From NCBI GenBank assembly GCA_003519375.1, contig DOWV01000350.1, forward strand, positions 15,819 to 26,472: a stretch of DNA of 10,654 nt, in the 5' to 3' direction. The stretch is from Bacteroidota bacterium (GTDB lineage: Bacteria > Bacteroidota > Ignavibacteria > UBA10030). Position numbers and translations under genes: made by a program. The notes beneath the pieces are model-generated. The model made no database searches and had not been told where the DNA came from. It was given only the letters and a program-made list of their open reading frames with translations. This document shows, piece after piece, positions 1 through 6,522 of this stretch; the stretch's first letter is position 1; every line of letters starts with the position of its first letter.

Positions 1-2835
1 GTGAACGAGATTGTGTCAAAGCTCCCCTCCGGTGCAAAGGCCCCGACGATTTCGAAGTTCGCGATCGACGAGCGGCCGATTCTTCGAATGGGCGCCACGA
101 GCTCGATGTCCAGCCGGGATTTTTACCAGCTCCTCAAAGACCGGATTCAACCGGAGCTTTCGAAACTCGATGGAGTCGCACAGGTAACGCTTGTAGGCGG
201 CGATGAACGGGAGATCAAGGTCAATCTCGATGCACAGAAGCTGCGTTCGTACGGCCTTTCACTCCTGCAAGTGACACAGACGATCAAAGCATCCAACCTT
301 GACTTTCCCACCGGGAAGGTCAAAGAAGATGAAACCCAGTATGTCGTGCGTCTCGCAGGGAAATTCACCTCTGTCGATAATATCCGCAATCTCGTTGTCG
401 CCCAGTCGAAGCAAGGCGGCAATATCAAGCTCTCGGATGTGGCCGAGATCCAGGACGGACAGAAGGATTATGCAACGTTGAGCCGCATCAACGGCGTGAC
501 CTCCGTTGGGATTCTGGTCCAGAAACAGAACGATGCGAATGCCGTCGATGTGAGCGCTATCGTTCGTACCGCTCTGCCGAAGCTTGAGCAAAGGTATGCG
601 GACACCGGCCTGAAGTTCGATGTAGCCCAGGACGGATCGACGTTTACACTCGACGCAGCCAATGGCGTCAAAAAGGATCTCGTGCTCGCCATTTTCCTCG
701 TCGCCATTGTGATGCTCGGGTTCCTGCACAGCATCCGCAACTCCGTCATCGTGATGATCGCCATTCCGTCGTCGATGATTTCCACCTTCATCGCGATGTA
801 TATTTTCGGCATGTCTCTCAATCTCATGACACTCCTGGGGTTGTCGCTGGTGGTCGGCATTCTTGTTGACGATTCCATTGTCGTGCTCGAGAATATCTAC
901 CGCCACCTTGAAGCCGGAGATGAACGACGCTCGGCGGCACTCAAGGGAAGAAACGAGATCGGCTTTGCTGCGTTGTCGATCACGCTTGTGGATGTGGTGG
1001 TGTTTCTTCCGTTGTCTGTCGTCTCCGGACTTATCGGCAACATTATGAGAGAGTTCGCTCTCGTCGTCGTATTCTCAACTTTGATGTCGCTTTTCGTCTC
1101 GTTCACGGTGACTCCCGTTCTGGCGTCGCGCTTCGCGAAACTGGAACACCTCACGAAAGGCTCCATTCTTGGACGCTTTGCACTCTGGTTTGAAGGCTTG
1201 TACGATCGCCTGACGCTTCAGTACATCAAAACTCTGAAATGGGCGCTCGCAAACAGGGGAAAAGTCTATGCCATGACGCTGTCGCTTTTCCTTGCATCGT
1301 TTGCGCTCCTTCCGCTTGGTTTCATCGGGTCAGAGTTCATTGCCGTGGCAGACCGCGGCGAATTCGCCGTTACGCTCGAACTTGCTCCCGGATCAACGTT
1401 CGAGAACACCAACTTCGTAACGCAGCGGGTGGAGAAGATCATCGCCGGAATTCCGGAGGTGAAGAAAATGTCTGTCAACGTCGGGGCTTCCAGTGAAGGA
1501 TTCATCGGCCAGAACTCGAACAATGTGTCCGAGCTCAACGTGGCGCTCGTTCAGCGAGATGAGCGCAAGCGATCCACGGACGAGATCGGGGCAGAGATCA
1601 AGGCGAAAGCTTCGGAGATCCCGGGTGTCAAAGTGAGGGTGAATCCGATCGGCATTTTCGGTACCGCGAACCAGACCCCGATTCAGATAGCGGTCAGCGG
1701 CACGAACTATGACGAGGTTCGCCGGGCCGCACAGGAACTTGCGGATGTTATCCGCACGATTCCGGGAACGGCAGACGTTCGACTTTCGTCTGAAGAAGGT
1801 AAGCCGGAGACGCGAGTGGACATTGACCGGCAGAAAATGGCAACGCTGGGGATTTCGCTCGCCGATGTCGGGGCAACGCTTCGCGTGGCGCTCAACGGCG
1901 ATGACGATTCCAAGTTTCGGGAAGGAAGTAACGAGTTCGATCTTCGGATCGTTCTTGATGAGTTTGACCGGTCAAAGACGTCGGATGTCGGGAGCCTGAC
2001 GGTGACGAATCGAAAAGGCCAAATGATCGAGCTCAAGCAGTTTGCCACGATTACGCAATCAACGGGTCCCTCGAAATTGCAGAGAAAAGATCGTAACTTC
2101 TCCGTGACGGTCTTTTCACAGGCGGTTGGCCGGCCCAGCGGAAGTATCGGCGCCGACATTCAGGGCGCGATCAAGAAAGGGAATCTGATTCCGGCGGGAA
2201 TCAGCATCGCTTACCTTGGCGACTTGAAGAACCAGGCAGACGGATTCGGCAGCCTCGGGCTCGCCCTGCTCGCTGCGATCCTGTTCACGTACCTCATCAT
2301 GGTCGCGCTGTATGATTCGTATGTGTATCCTTTCGTCGTGCTCTTTTCCATCCCGGTTGCCATGATTGGTGCCTTGCTCGCACTGGCGCTGACGATGAAA
2401 TCGCTGAGCATTTTCTCGATTCTCGGCATCATCATGCTCGTCGGACTCGTCGGCAAGAACGCGATTCTCCTTGTCGACCGAACGAACCAGATGCGAGAGG
2501 AAAAGGGTCTGAGCACATACGACGCTTTGCTTGAAGCGGGCGAAACCCGGTTGCGGCCGATTCTCATGACCACCGTTGCGATGGTGGTGGGCATGCTTCC
2601 TATCGCGTTGAGCAGCGAAGCGGGGGCAGAATGGAAATCGGGTCTTGCCTGGGCACTCGTCGGCGGATTGACCAGCTCGCTGCTCCTGACGTTGATTCTG
2701 GTTCCCGTTATGTACACCAAGGTCGATGAATGGCGCGTGAAGCTGCCGGCCTTCTTCAAGAAGCTCGTACTCCGGGGCCGTCCTTCTCCCGCCGGGAGTG
2801 TGGAACCTGCCGTGATGCGCGAGCAAACTCATTGA
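1..2835 (+). CDS. RND multidrug efflux transporter, HAE1/AcrB-like inner-membrane pump (5' partial)
   Basis: This is the proton-driven inner-membrane pump of a tripartite efflux system (AcrB/MexB-like), which expels hydrophobic or amphiphilic compounds with a periplasmic adaptor and an outer-membrane channel. The window opens inside the gene: 944 residues are visible and about 100 N-terminal ones (TM1 and the start of the porter domain) are missing, so the GTG at position 1 is probably an internal Val. Numbering from base 1, TM2-TM6 lie at about 226-375, the second periplasmic domain at about 455-745, and TM8-TM12 at about 750-915. The proton-relay residues are present: D290 and D291 in VGILVDDSIVVLEN (AcrB D407/D408), K819 in VGKNAILLVD (AcrB K940) and R852 in RLRPILMTT. 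The paired Asp favours HAE1 over the metal-exporting CusA type. The adaptor gene may lie upstream; no TolC-type gene follows. Substrate is unknown. A short polar tail ends at a TGA. Confidence 0.95.
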   Translation: MNEIVSKLPSGAKAPTISKFAIDERPILRMGATSSMSSRDFYQLLKDRIQPELSKLDGVAQVTLVGGDEREIKVNLDAQKLRSYGLSLLQVTQTIKASNLDFPTGKVKEDETQYVVRLAGKFTSVDNIRNLVVAQSKQGGNIKLSDVAEIQDGQKDYATLSRINGVTSVGILVQKQNDANAVDVSAIVRTALPKLEQRYADTGLKFDVAQDGSTFTLDAANGVKKDLVLAIFLVAIVMLGFLHSIRNSVIVMIAIPSSMISTFIAMYIFGMSLNLMTLLGLSLVVGILVDDSIVVLENIYRHLEAGDERRSAALKGRNEIGFAALSITLVDVVVFLPLSVVSGLIGNIMREFALVVVFSTLMSLFVSFTVTPVLASRFAKLEHLTKGSILGRFALWFEGLYDRLTLQYIKTLKWALANRGKVYAMTLSLFLASFALLPLGFIGSEFIAVADRGEFAVTLELAPGSTFENTNFVTQRVEKIIAGIPEVKKMSVNVGASSEGFIGQNSNNVSELNVALVQRDERKRSTDEIGAEIKAKASEIPGVKVRVNPIGIFGTANQTPIQIAVSGTNYDEVRRAAQELADVIRTIPGTADVRLSSEEGKPETRVDIDRQKMATLGISLADVGATLRVALNGDDDSKFREGSNEFDLRIVLDEFDRSKTSDVGSLTVTNRKGQMIELKQFATITQSTGPSKLQRKDRNFSVTVFSQAVGRPSGSIGADIQGAIKKGNLIPAGISIAYLGDLKNQADGFGSLGLALLAAILFTYLIMVALYDSYVYPFVVLFSIPVAMIGALLALALTMKSLSIFSILGIIMLVGLVGKNAILLVDRTNQMREEKGLSTYDALLEAGETRLRPILMTTVAMVVGMLPIALSSEAGAEWKSGLAWALVGGLTSSLLLTLILVPVMYTKVDEWRVKLPAFFKKLVLRGRPSPAGSVEPAVMREQTH

Positions 2836-2889
2836 AAGCGTAAGATTGAGCCGACCATCTGATTTCAGAATCCCGGCGCAAATTCCTCA

Positions 2890-2895
2890 GGGAGG
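2890..2895 (+). promoter_or_regulatory. Shine-Dalgarno sequence GGGAGG for the 2904 gene
   Basis: GGGAGG lies 8 nt before the ATG at 2904. It is the clearest ribosome site on the plus strand of this window and fixes that start. I see no convincing promoter in the 68-nt gap after the RND gene, so co-transcription with the pump is likely. Confidence 0.75.
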
Positions 2896-2903
2896 ATTAT
2901 ACC

Positions 2904-3491
2904 ATGAGACAACTTGCAGCTGTCCTGCTTCTGTGCTTCTTCACCCTTCCTCTTCTTGCACAGGAAGAAACGCTTATCGACGGCGAGATCGAGAACGGTG
3001 GATTCGGCGGACCGGTCGTGAAGTTCGGCAGCATTAACGGAGAAGCCGGCATTTTCGTCGGCGGCCGCGGCGGCTGGATCATCAATCATACCTTCATTGT
3101 CGGCGGCGGCGGCTACGGTTTGGCCAATGACGTCAAGGCAAATGTGACCGGCCCCTACGGCCAGCGCTATCTGAATTTCGGTTACGGCGGTGTGGAACTT
3201 GAATACATCGCGCAGTCGGACAGGCTCATTCACTTTTCCGTTATGACGTTGATCGGCGGCGGGGCTGTAGGCTGGAGAGACGACAGCGTACGTTCGGGAA
3301 TGGACGCCGGCAACGATACATTCTTCGTCGTCGAACCCGCAGCCCAGGTGAATCTCAACGTGACGAAGTATTTCCGGTTGAGCGCCGGCGTCAGCTACCG
3401 GTACATCTCTGGCGTGAGCTCTTCTGCCGCAACGAACGCCGACCTCAGCGGCCCGTTGGCGGTCTTGACGTTCCGATTCGGAAAATTCTGA
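2904..3491 (+). CDS. Small outer-membrane beta-barrel-like protein, uncharacterised
   Basis: The product is 195 residues with a clear signal peptide: M-R-Q, a hydrophobic run to about residue 18, then a likely cut after LLAQ (residue 20). The mature part is Gly-rich with alternating polar and hydrophobic stretches, for example GGRGGWIINHTFIVGGGGYG (53-72), VELEYIAQ (97-104) and FRLSAGVSYRYISG (157-170). It ends in RFGKF, and a terminal aromatic is what the BAM machinery recognises. Together these suggest a small outer-membrane barrel of roughly eight strands; strand number is an estimate. There are no catalytic motifs. The ATG is supported by a strong GGGAGG ribosome site. It lies 68 nt after the RND pump on the same strand, so it may be an accessory of that system, though it is far too small to be a TolC channel. 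I recognise the style of protein but can assign no named family or function. Confidence 0.88.
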   Translation: MRQLAAVLLLCFFTLPLLAQEETLIDGEIENGGFGGPVVKFGSINGEAGIFVGGRGGWIINHTFIVGGGGYGLANDVKANVTGPYGQRYLNFGYGGVELEYIAQSDRLIHFSVMTLIGGGAVGWRDDSVRSGMDAGNDTFFVVEPAAQVNLNVTKYFRLSAGVSYRYISGVSSSAATNADLSGPLAVLTFRFGKF

Positions 3492-3510
3492 CGCTTCCCC
3501 GGTTCGTTCA

Positions 3511-3544
3511 CGAACGGCCGCAGCCGAGTCGTTGCGGCCGTTTG
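3511..3544 (+). terminator. GC-rich hairpin, probable terminator after the RND/barrel unit
   Basis: A perfect 10-bp inverted repeat (AACGGCCGCA at 3513-3522, TGCGGCCGTT at 3533-3542) extends to about 14 bp with two G-T wobbles. It leaves a 6-nt loop at 3525-3530. It starts 20 nt after the stop at 3491. The following tract is weak (TTT then GG), so it may act as a poor intrinsic terminator, a Rho-dependent or 3'-end-stabilising hairpin, or a repeat element. Its stem resembles that of the terminator at 9435-9472. Confidence 0.55.
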
Positions 3545-3617
3545 GCGCTCTCATGACACCTCGCTGAGGACTTCATGACTTCTCGGCGAATTCTTCTCTT
3601 TGAATCGGTGCCTTCGC

Positions 3618-5177
3618 ATGCGTTGTCTCCTCATAGGGTGTCTGCTCTTCGTTCCAACGATGGTTCCCGTTGAACTCACCGCTCAGGAACAATCCAACAG
3701 CCCCGTCTACAAGAACTATCGCCCTCCTTCCCCATCTGCGCAACTCAAGCGGTCCGATATCGATTACAATCTCATGCACATCTTCGTGCTTGAGCGGAAG
3801 GCCTACGGCGGCGACGTGGCTGCTCAACAAGAGGTGGGACTCCGTTATCTTCTCGGTGAGGGCGTCGAAGCCGATACTTTGAAAGGCGCGTTCTGGATCC
3901 GGCGCGCGGCCGACCAGAATTCTGCCGATGCTCAGTACAATCTCGGCATTCTCGAATTCAACGGATTGGGAATTCCATGGAATCCCTTTGATGCGTACAA
4001 GCTTTTCAAAGCTGCTGCGGGCAATGGGATGGCCGAAGCTCAGTACATCTTCAGCATGTTTCTGACTGAAAATCTCGTCGTCCAGCGCAACTGGGAAGAA
4101 GCGTACGTCTGGATCAAGAAAGCAGCGGATGCAGGCTATCAACCGGCCAAAGAAGCACTCGCTGATTTTGAGTCACGAGGGCTTGGGCTTCCCCAGCCCA
4201 AGGCGGCACCTGACGACACAAGCGCGTCACAGAAGACACCCGTTGTCAAACAGGCACTTGGATTTGTCTTCCAGGACGCCAAACCTGACACGAATGCGCA
4301 GAGTGACGCCACGCTTTTGAAAGACGCACTGCGGGAAGCGACGCCGCAGCTCAAGCGTGCACTGGGCATCTCAAAAGAATCGAAACGAACACTCAGCCTT
4401 GACAGCGAGGGAATGAAAGCTATTCGTGACGCGGCTGAGGAAGGAAGCCCCGAGGCCCTTACTATTCTGGCCAGGAGTTACGAACGCGGAGTCGGCGTTG
4501 AGAAGAATATCATCACAGCGACGCTTCATTACATACGGGCAATTCGCATGTCGTCGCCGCGGGCGCCGGGACTGCTTGCTCGCCTGATGGAACAAGGGCG
4601 GCTTTTTCCGCTTCTCAAGACGCGAGTAGGCCAGCATGACGCAGACGCCGAATTCGTCTGGGCGGCGCTCTCAGGGCTCAAGATCGACTACATCATGACA
4701 CAACAAGAGGGAATGATCACAGACAAGCAGGCGCTCGAATTTCTCAATAGAGCCATCTCGGTCAACCATGTTCAGGCCATGATCGAACTCGGCCTCTGTT
4801 ATTATTCCGGCCGCTGGGTACCTGAGAATCGTCAAATGGCTCTTGCTTTGTGGGGTCGGGCAAGCGTTCTCGGCAACCGCGAGGCAAAAGTCAGGCTTGC
4901 GGCCATTGCGGTCCGGTCCGAGCGTGATACGTCCCGCCTGCGGCGAACGATTGCAGTCCTTGATGAGGCGTCGCAAAAAGGCTCGATCCTTGCGCAGGTT
5001 GCCATGGCGTTCTGTTTTGAAACAGGCACCGGCGTCGTGAAGAAGATCCCCGAAGCTGTGAGGCTGTACCGAAGTTCAGCTCAACGGGGCAGCCAGGATG
5101 CCTATTACGCTCTTAAGCGTCTTCACGATCAAATCCGGCCATCCGGCAAGGAATTCGAAATCAATGAAATTGAGTGA
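3618..5177 (+). CDS. Exported Sel1-like repeat (TPR-related) protein
   Basis: From the ATG at 3618 the product is 519 residues. Residues 1-23 look like a signal peptide (hydrophobic LLIGCLLFVP, cut after LTAQ), implying export to the periplasm or envelope. The body is built from Sel1-like repeats of about 36 residues, which fold as helical pairs and serve as protein-binding scaffolds. Clear units lie at about 67-102 (LGEGVEADTLKGAFWIRRAAD), 103-138, 139-174, 277-312 (ERGVGVEKN), 385-420 and 456-491 (FETGTGVVKKIPEAVRLY). A Pro/Thr/Ser/Lys-rich, probably disordered linker spans about 188-232. No enzyme motif is visible. An in-frame TTG at 3600 would add six residues (n-region MNRCLRMR); neither start has a good ribosome site, and an in-frame TGA at 3576 blocks anything longer. 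The 3' end overlaps the next gene by 14 nt, suggesting coupled translation with an Omp85-type barrel. Partner and role are unknown. Confidence 0.87.
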   Translation: MRCLLIGCLLFVPTMVPVELTAQEQSNSPVYKNYRPPSPSAQLKRSDIDYNLMHIFVLERKAYGGDVAAQQEVGLRYLLGEGVEADTLKGAFWIRRAADQNSADAQYNLGILEFNGLGIPWNPFDAYKLFKAAAGNGMAEAQYIFSMFLTENLVVQRNWEEAYVWIKKAADAGYQPAKEALADFESRGLGLPQPKAAPDDTSASQKTPVVKQALGFVFQDAKPDTNAQSDATLLKDALREATPQLKRALGISKESKRTLSLDSEGMKAIRDAAEEGSPEALTILARSYERGVGVEKNIITATLHYIRAIRMSSPRAPGLLARLMEQGRLFPLLKTRVGQHDADAEFVWAALSGLKIDYIMTQQEGMITDKQALEFLNRAISVNHVQAMIELGLCYYSGRWVPENRQMALALWGRASVLGNREAKVRLAAIAVRSERDTSRLRRTIAVLDEASQKGSILAQVAMAFCFETGTGVVKKIPEAVRLYRSSAQRGSQDAYYALKRLHDQIRPSGKEFEINEIE

Positions 5178-6255
5178 TATGGCTCGCCGTAGCATCATCA
5201 TGGGTCCGGTGCTCCTGTGCTGCTGGACCACTGTTCTTCTGAGTCAGGACACCTCGCGAACAACACTCTCCGCCATCTATCCTCTCCCTATCATTTTCTA
5301 CACACCGGAGACCGGGATCGCCGGCGGCGCAGCTGCGCTGTACCTGTATCGGGACTCAACGTTGTCGCGCGCCTCGGCCGTCACCGGCGACATCATCTAC
5401 ACACAGAAGAAACAGATCATCCTTGAGCTCTCAGGCGATCTGTATTTTCGCGGAGGCACGTACCGGCTGCTGGCAAACACGAAATTTCAGAAATACCCCA
5501 ACAAATTCTTCGGCGTGGGAAATGACACGCCGGAATCGAATGAAGAGAATTACACTTCTCAAAAAGTTCTTTTTGAAGCGGTACTTTATAGAAATGTTCT
5601 CTCGCACATGAATGCCGGACCGGCAGTACGCGCTGAACATAGCTCGGTAAGAGAAACTGCTCCAACGGGATTGCTGGCATCGGGTGTCATTCCCGGGAGC
5701 AAGGGCGGATCGTTGGCGGGCATCGGCTTTGTCGCGAACTGGGATTCGCGGGACAACACCATCGCCGCACAGTCGGGCAGTCTCTATCAGATCACAACGC
5801 TCCTCTATCGGAGTTCATTCGGCAGCGACTATAGTTACACCGATGTCCAAATCGACACACGGAATTTTTTCGAGGTTCTGGCCGGACAGGTGTTGGCGGT
5901 GCAAGCGGCGGCAGAGTTCATTGATGGGATTGCCCCGTTTTACGGCATGGCCAATTTTGGCGGACAGAATCTTGTACGGGGCTATTTCGACGGACGATAC
6001 AGGGACAGGAACGGCATTGCTGTGCAGGCCGAGTACCGCTTTCCGGTTTGGTGGCGTTTTGGCATGGTCGGTTTCGCCGGCGCTGCTCAGGTTGCCAACA
6101 AGGTCGGGCAATTTGGGCTGAAGAGGTTTTGGTTCGCGGGAGGGATTGGTTTGAGATTCGCGTGGAATCCCGAGGAGCGCGTCAACCTTCGCCTGGATTA
6201 CGGCGTCGGCAGGAATTCATCGGGAATGTACATTACGGTGACGGAGGCGTTCTAG
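5164..6255 (+). CDS. Omp85/BamA-type outer-membrane barrel without POTRA domains
   Basis: The 363-residue product belongs with the C-terminal barrel of the BamA/TamA/Omp85 superfamily (bacterial surface antigen domain). Residues 1-28 form a signal peptide (MARR-type n-region, hydrophobic stretch, cut near LLSQ). The barrel follows at once, so the periplasmic POTRA domains of true assembly factors are absent. Diagnostic marks are NWDSRDN (192-198), the L6-loop motif VRGY (271-274) in NLVRGYFDGRYRDR, and a final strand ending EAF with terminal Phe. ATG 5164 was chosen because AAGGA (5148-5152) lies 11 nt before it. ATG 5179, just after the upstream stop, is an alternative. ATG 5098 would put about 22 non-signal residues ahead of the signal peptide and is unlikely. 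The 14-nt overlap with the Sel1 gene suggests a shared job. Lacking POTRA domains, it is probably a transport or anchoring barrel rather than the BAM core; function is open. Confidence 0.88.
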   Translation: MKLSDMARRSIIMGPVLLCCWTTVLLSQDTSRTTLSAIYPLPIIFYTPETGIAGGAAALYLYRDSTLSRASAVTGDIIYTQKKQIILELSGDLYFRGGTYRLLANTKFQKYPNKFFGVGNDTPESNEENYTSQKVLFEAVLYRNVLSHMNAGPAVRAEHSSVRETAPTGLLASGVIPGSKGGSLAGIGFVANWDSRDNTIAAQSGSLYQITTLLYRSSFGSDYSYTDVQIDTRNFFEVLAGQVLAVQAAAEFIDGIAPFYGMANFGGQNLVRGYFDGRYRDRNGIAVQAEYRFPVWWRFGMVGFAGAAQVANKVGQFGLKRFWFAGGIGLRFAWNPEERVNLRLDYGVGRNSSGMYITVTEAF

Positions 6256-6310
6256 GAGTAATTGAGTTGGAAGTAGATGAGTCGTGGAGTATTGGAGTAG
6301 TGAAGTAGAG
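6256..6310 (+). repeat. Degenerate octamer tandem array (RAGT-type), tract 1
   Basis: Directly after the barrel gene's TAG, RAGT words start at 6256, 6264, 6271, 6279, 6287, 6295 and 6303, giving intervals of 8, 7, 8, 8, 8 and 8. The most regular part reads as TGGAGTAT, TGGAGTAG, TGAAGTAG from 6285. The tract is purine-rich on this strand. The period is not a multiple of three, so decaying coding sequence is not the explanation. Whether it is a mutational remnant or a set of binding sites cannot be told from one copy. Confidence 0.6.
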
Positions 6311-6328
6311 TCGGATCCGCGATCCGAC
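6310..6328. repeat. Perfect palindrome GTCGGATC-CGC-GATCCGAC
   Basis: Two perfect 8-bp arms (6310-6317 and 6321-6328) flank a 3-nt loop CGC, 54 nt after the barrel gene. No T-tract follows on either side, so it is not a classic intrinsic terminator. It sits between the two octamer tracts and has the look of a dispersed REP-like palindrome or an operator. Its outer GTCGGA/TCCGAC ends resemble those of the palindrome at 9484-9510. Confidence 0.55.
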
Positions 6329-6362
6329 ACGACAGGTGGCCGGAAAAGGCGGTAGCTTGAGG

Positions 6363-6418
6363 TGGAGGGGTGGAATGATGGCACGACGGAATAGCGGAAT
6401 GACCGAATACCCGAACGA
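6363..6418 (+). repeat. Degenerate octamer tandem array (YGGAATRA-type), tract 2
   Basis: Seven consecutive units stay in exact 8-bp register from 6363 to 6418. Three of them are TGGAATGA (6371), CGGAATAG (6387) and CGGAATGA (6395), and later units drift to CCGAAYRM. The consensus is close to that of tract 1 (TGGARTRR), so the two tracts probably have one origin. From 6419 to 6522 I see no gene or convincing promoter, only a short CGGGA/TCCCG inverted repeat at 6466-6477. Confidence 0.6.
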
Positions 6419-6522
6419 AACGGAACCTAAGCAGCGGCAGCGATTGTTACCTCCTATGAGGCCCGCGGGAGTTCCCGGACCTTTGAATACGTTGAACCTC
6501 TCGGGTAGATCATCGAACATCA

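Noticed and set aside
259..906. Minus-strand ORF (215 codons) opposite the RND gene
   Set aside because: Composition is dominated by His, Asp, Glu and Asn, mirroring the transmembrane codons of the real gene; it is a shadow.
2116..2832. Long minus-strand ORF (238 codons) opposite the 3' part of the RND gene
   Set aside because: It is antisense to a strongly conserved transporter, its translation is rich in His/Arg/Glu/Asn with no recognisable domain, and it is typical of a GC-rich shadow frame.
2865..3554. Minus-strand ORF (229 codons) opposite the small barrel gene
   Set aside because: The plus-strand gene has a signal peptide, strong ribosome site and barrel pattern. The antisense frame has none of these and runs through the hairpin at 3511-3544.
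5098..5163. Longer start (ATG 5098) for the Omp85-type barrel
   Set aside because: It would overlap the Sel1 gene by 80 nt and place a polar stretch before the signal peptide; ATG 5164 with AAGGA upstream fits better.
6256..6418. CRISPR array
   Set aside because: The repeated units are only 8 bp, degenerate and have no spacers; no cas gene is nearby.
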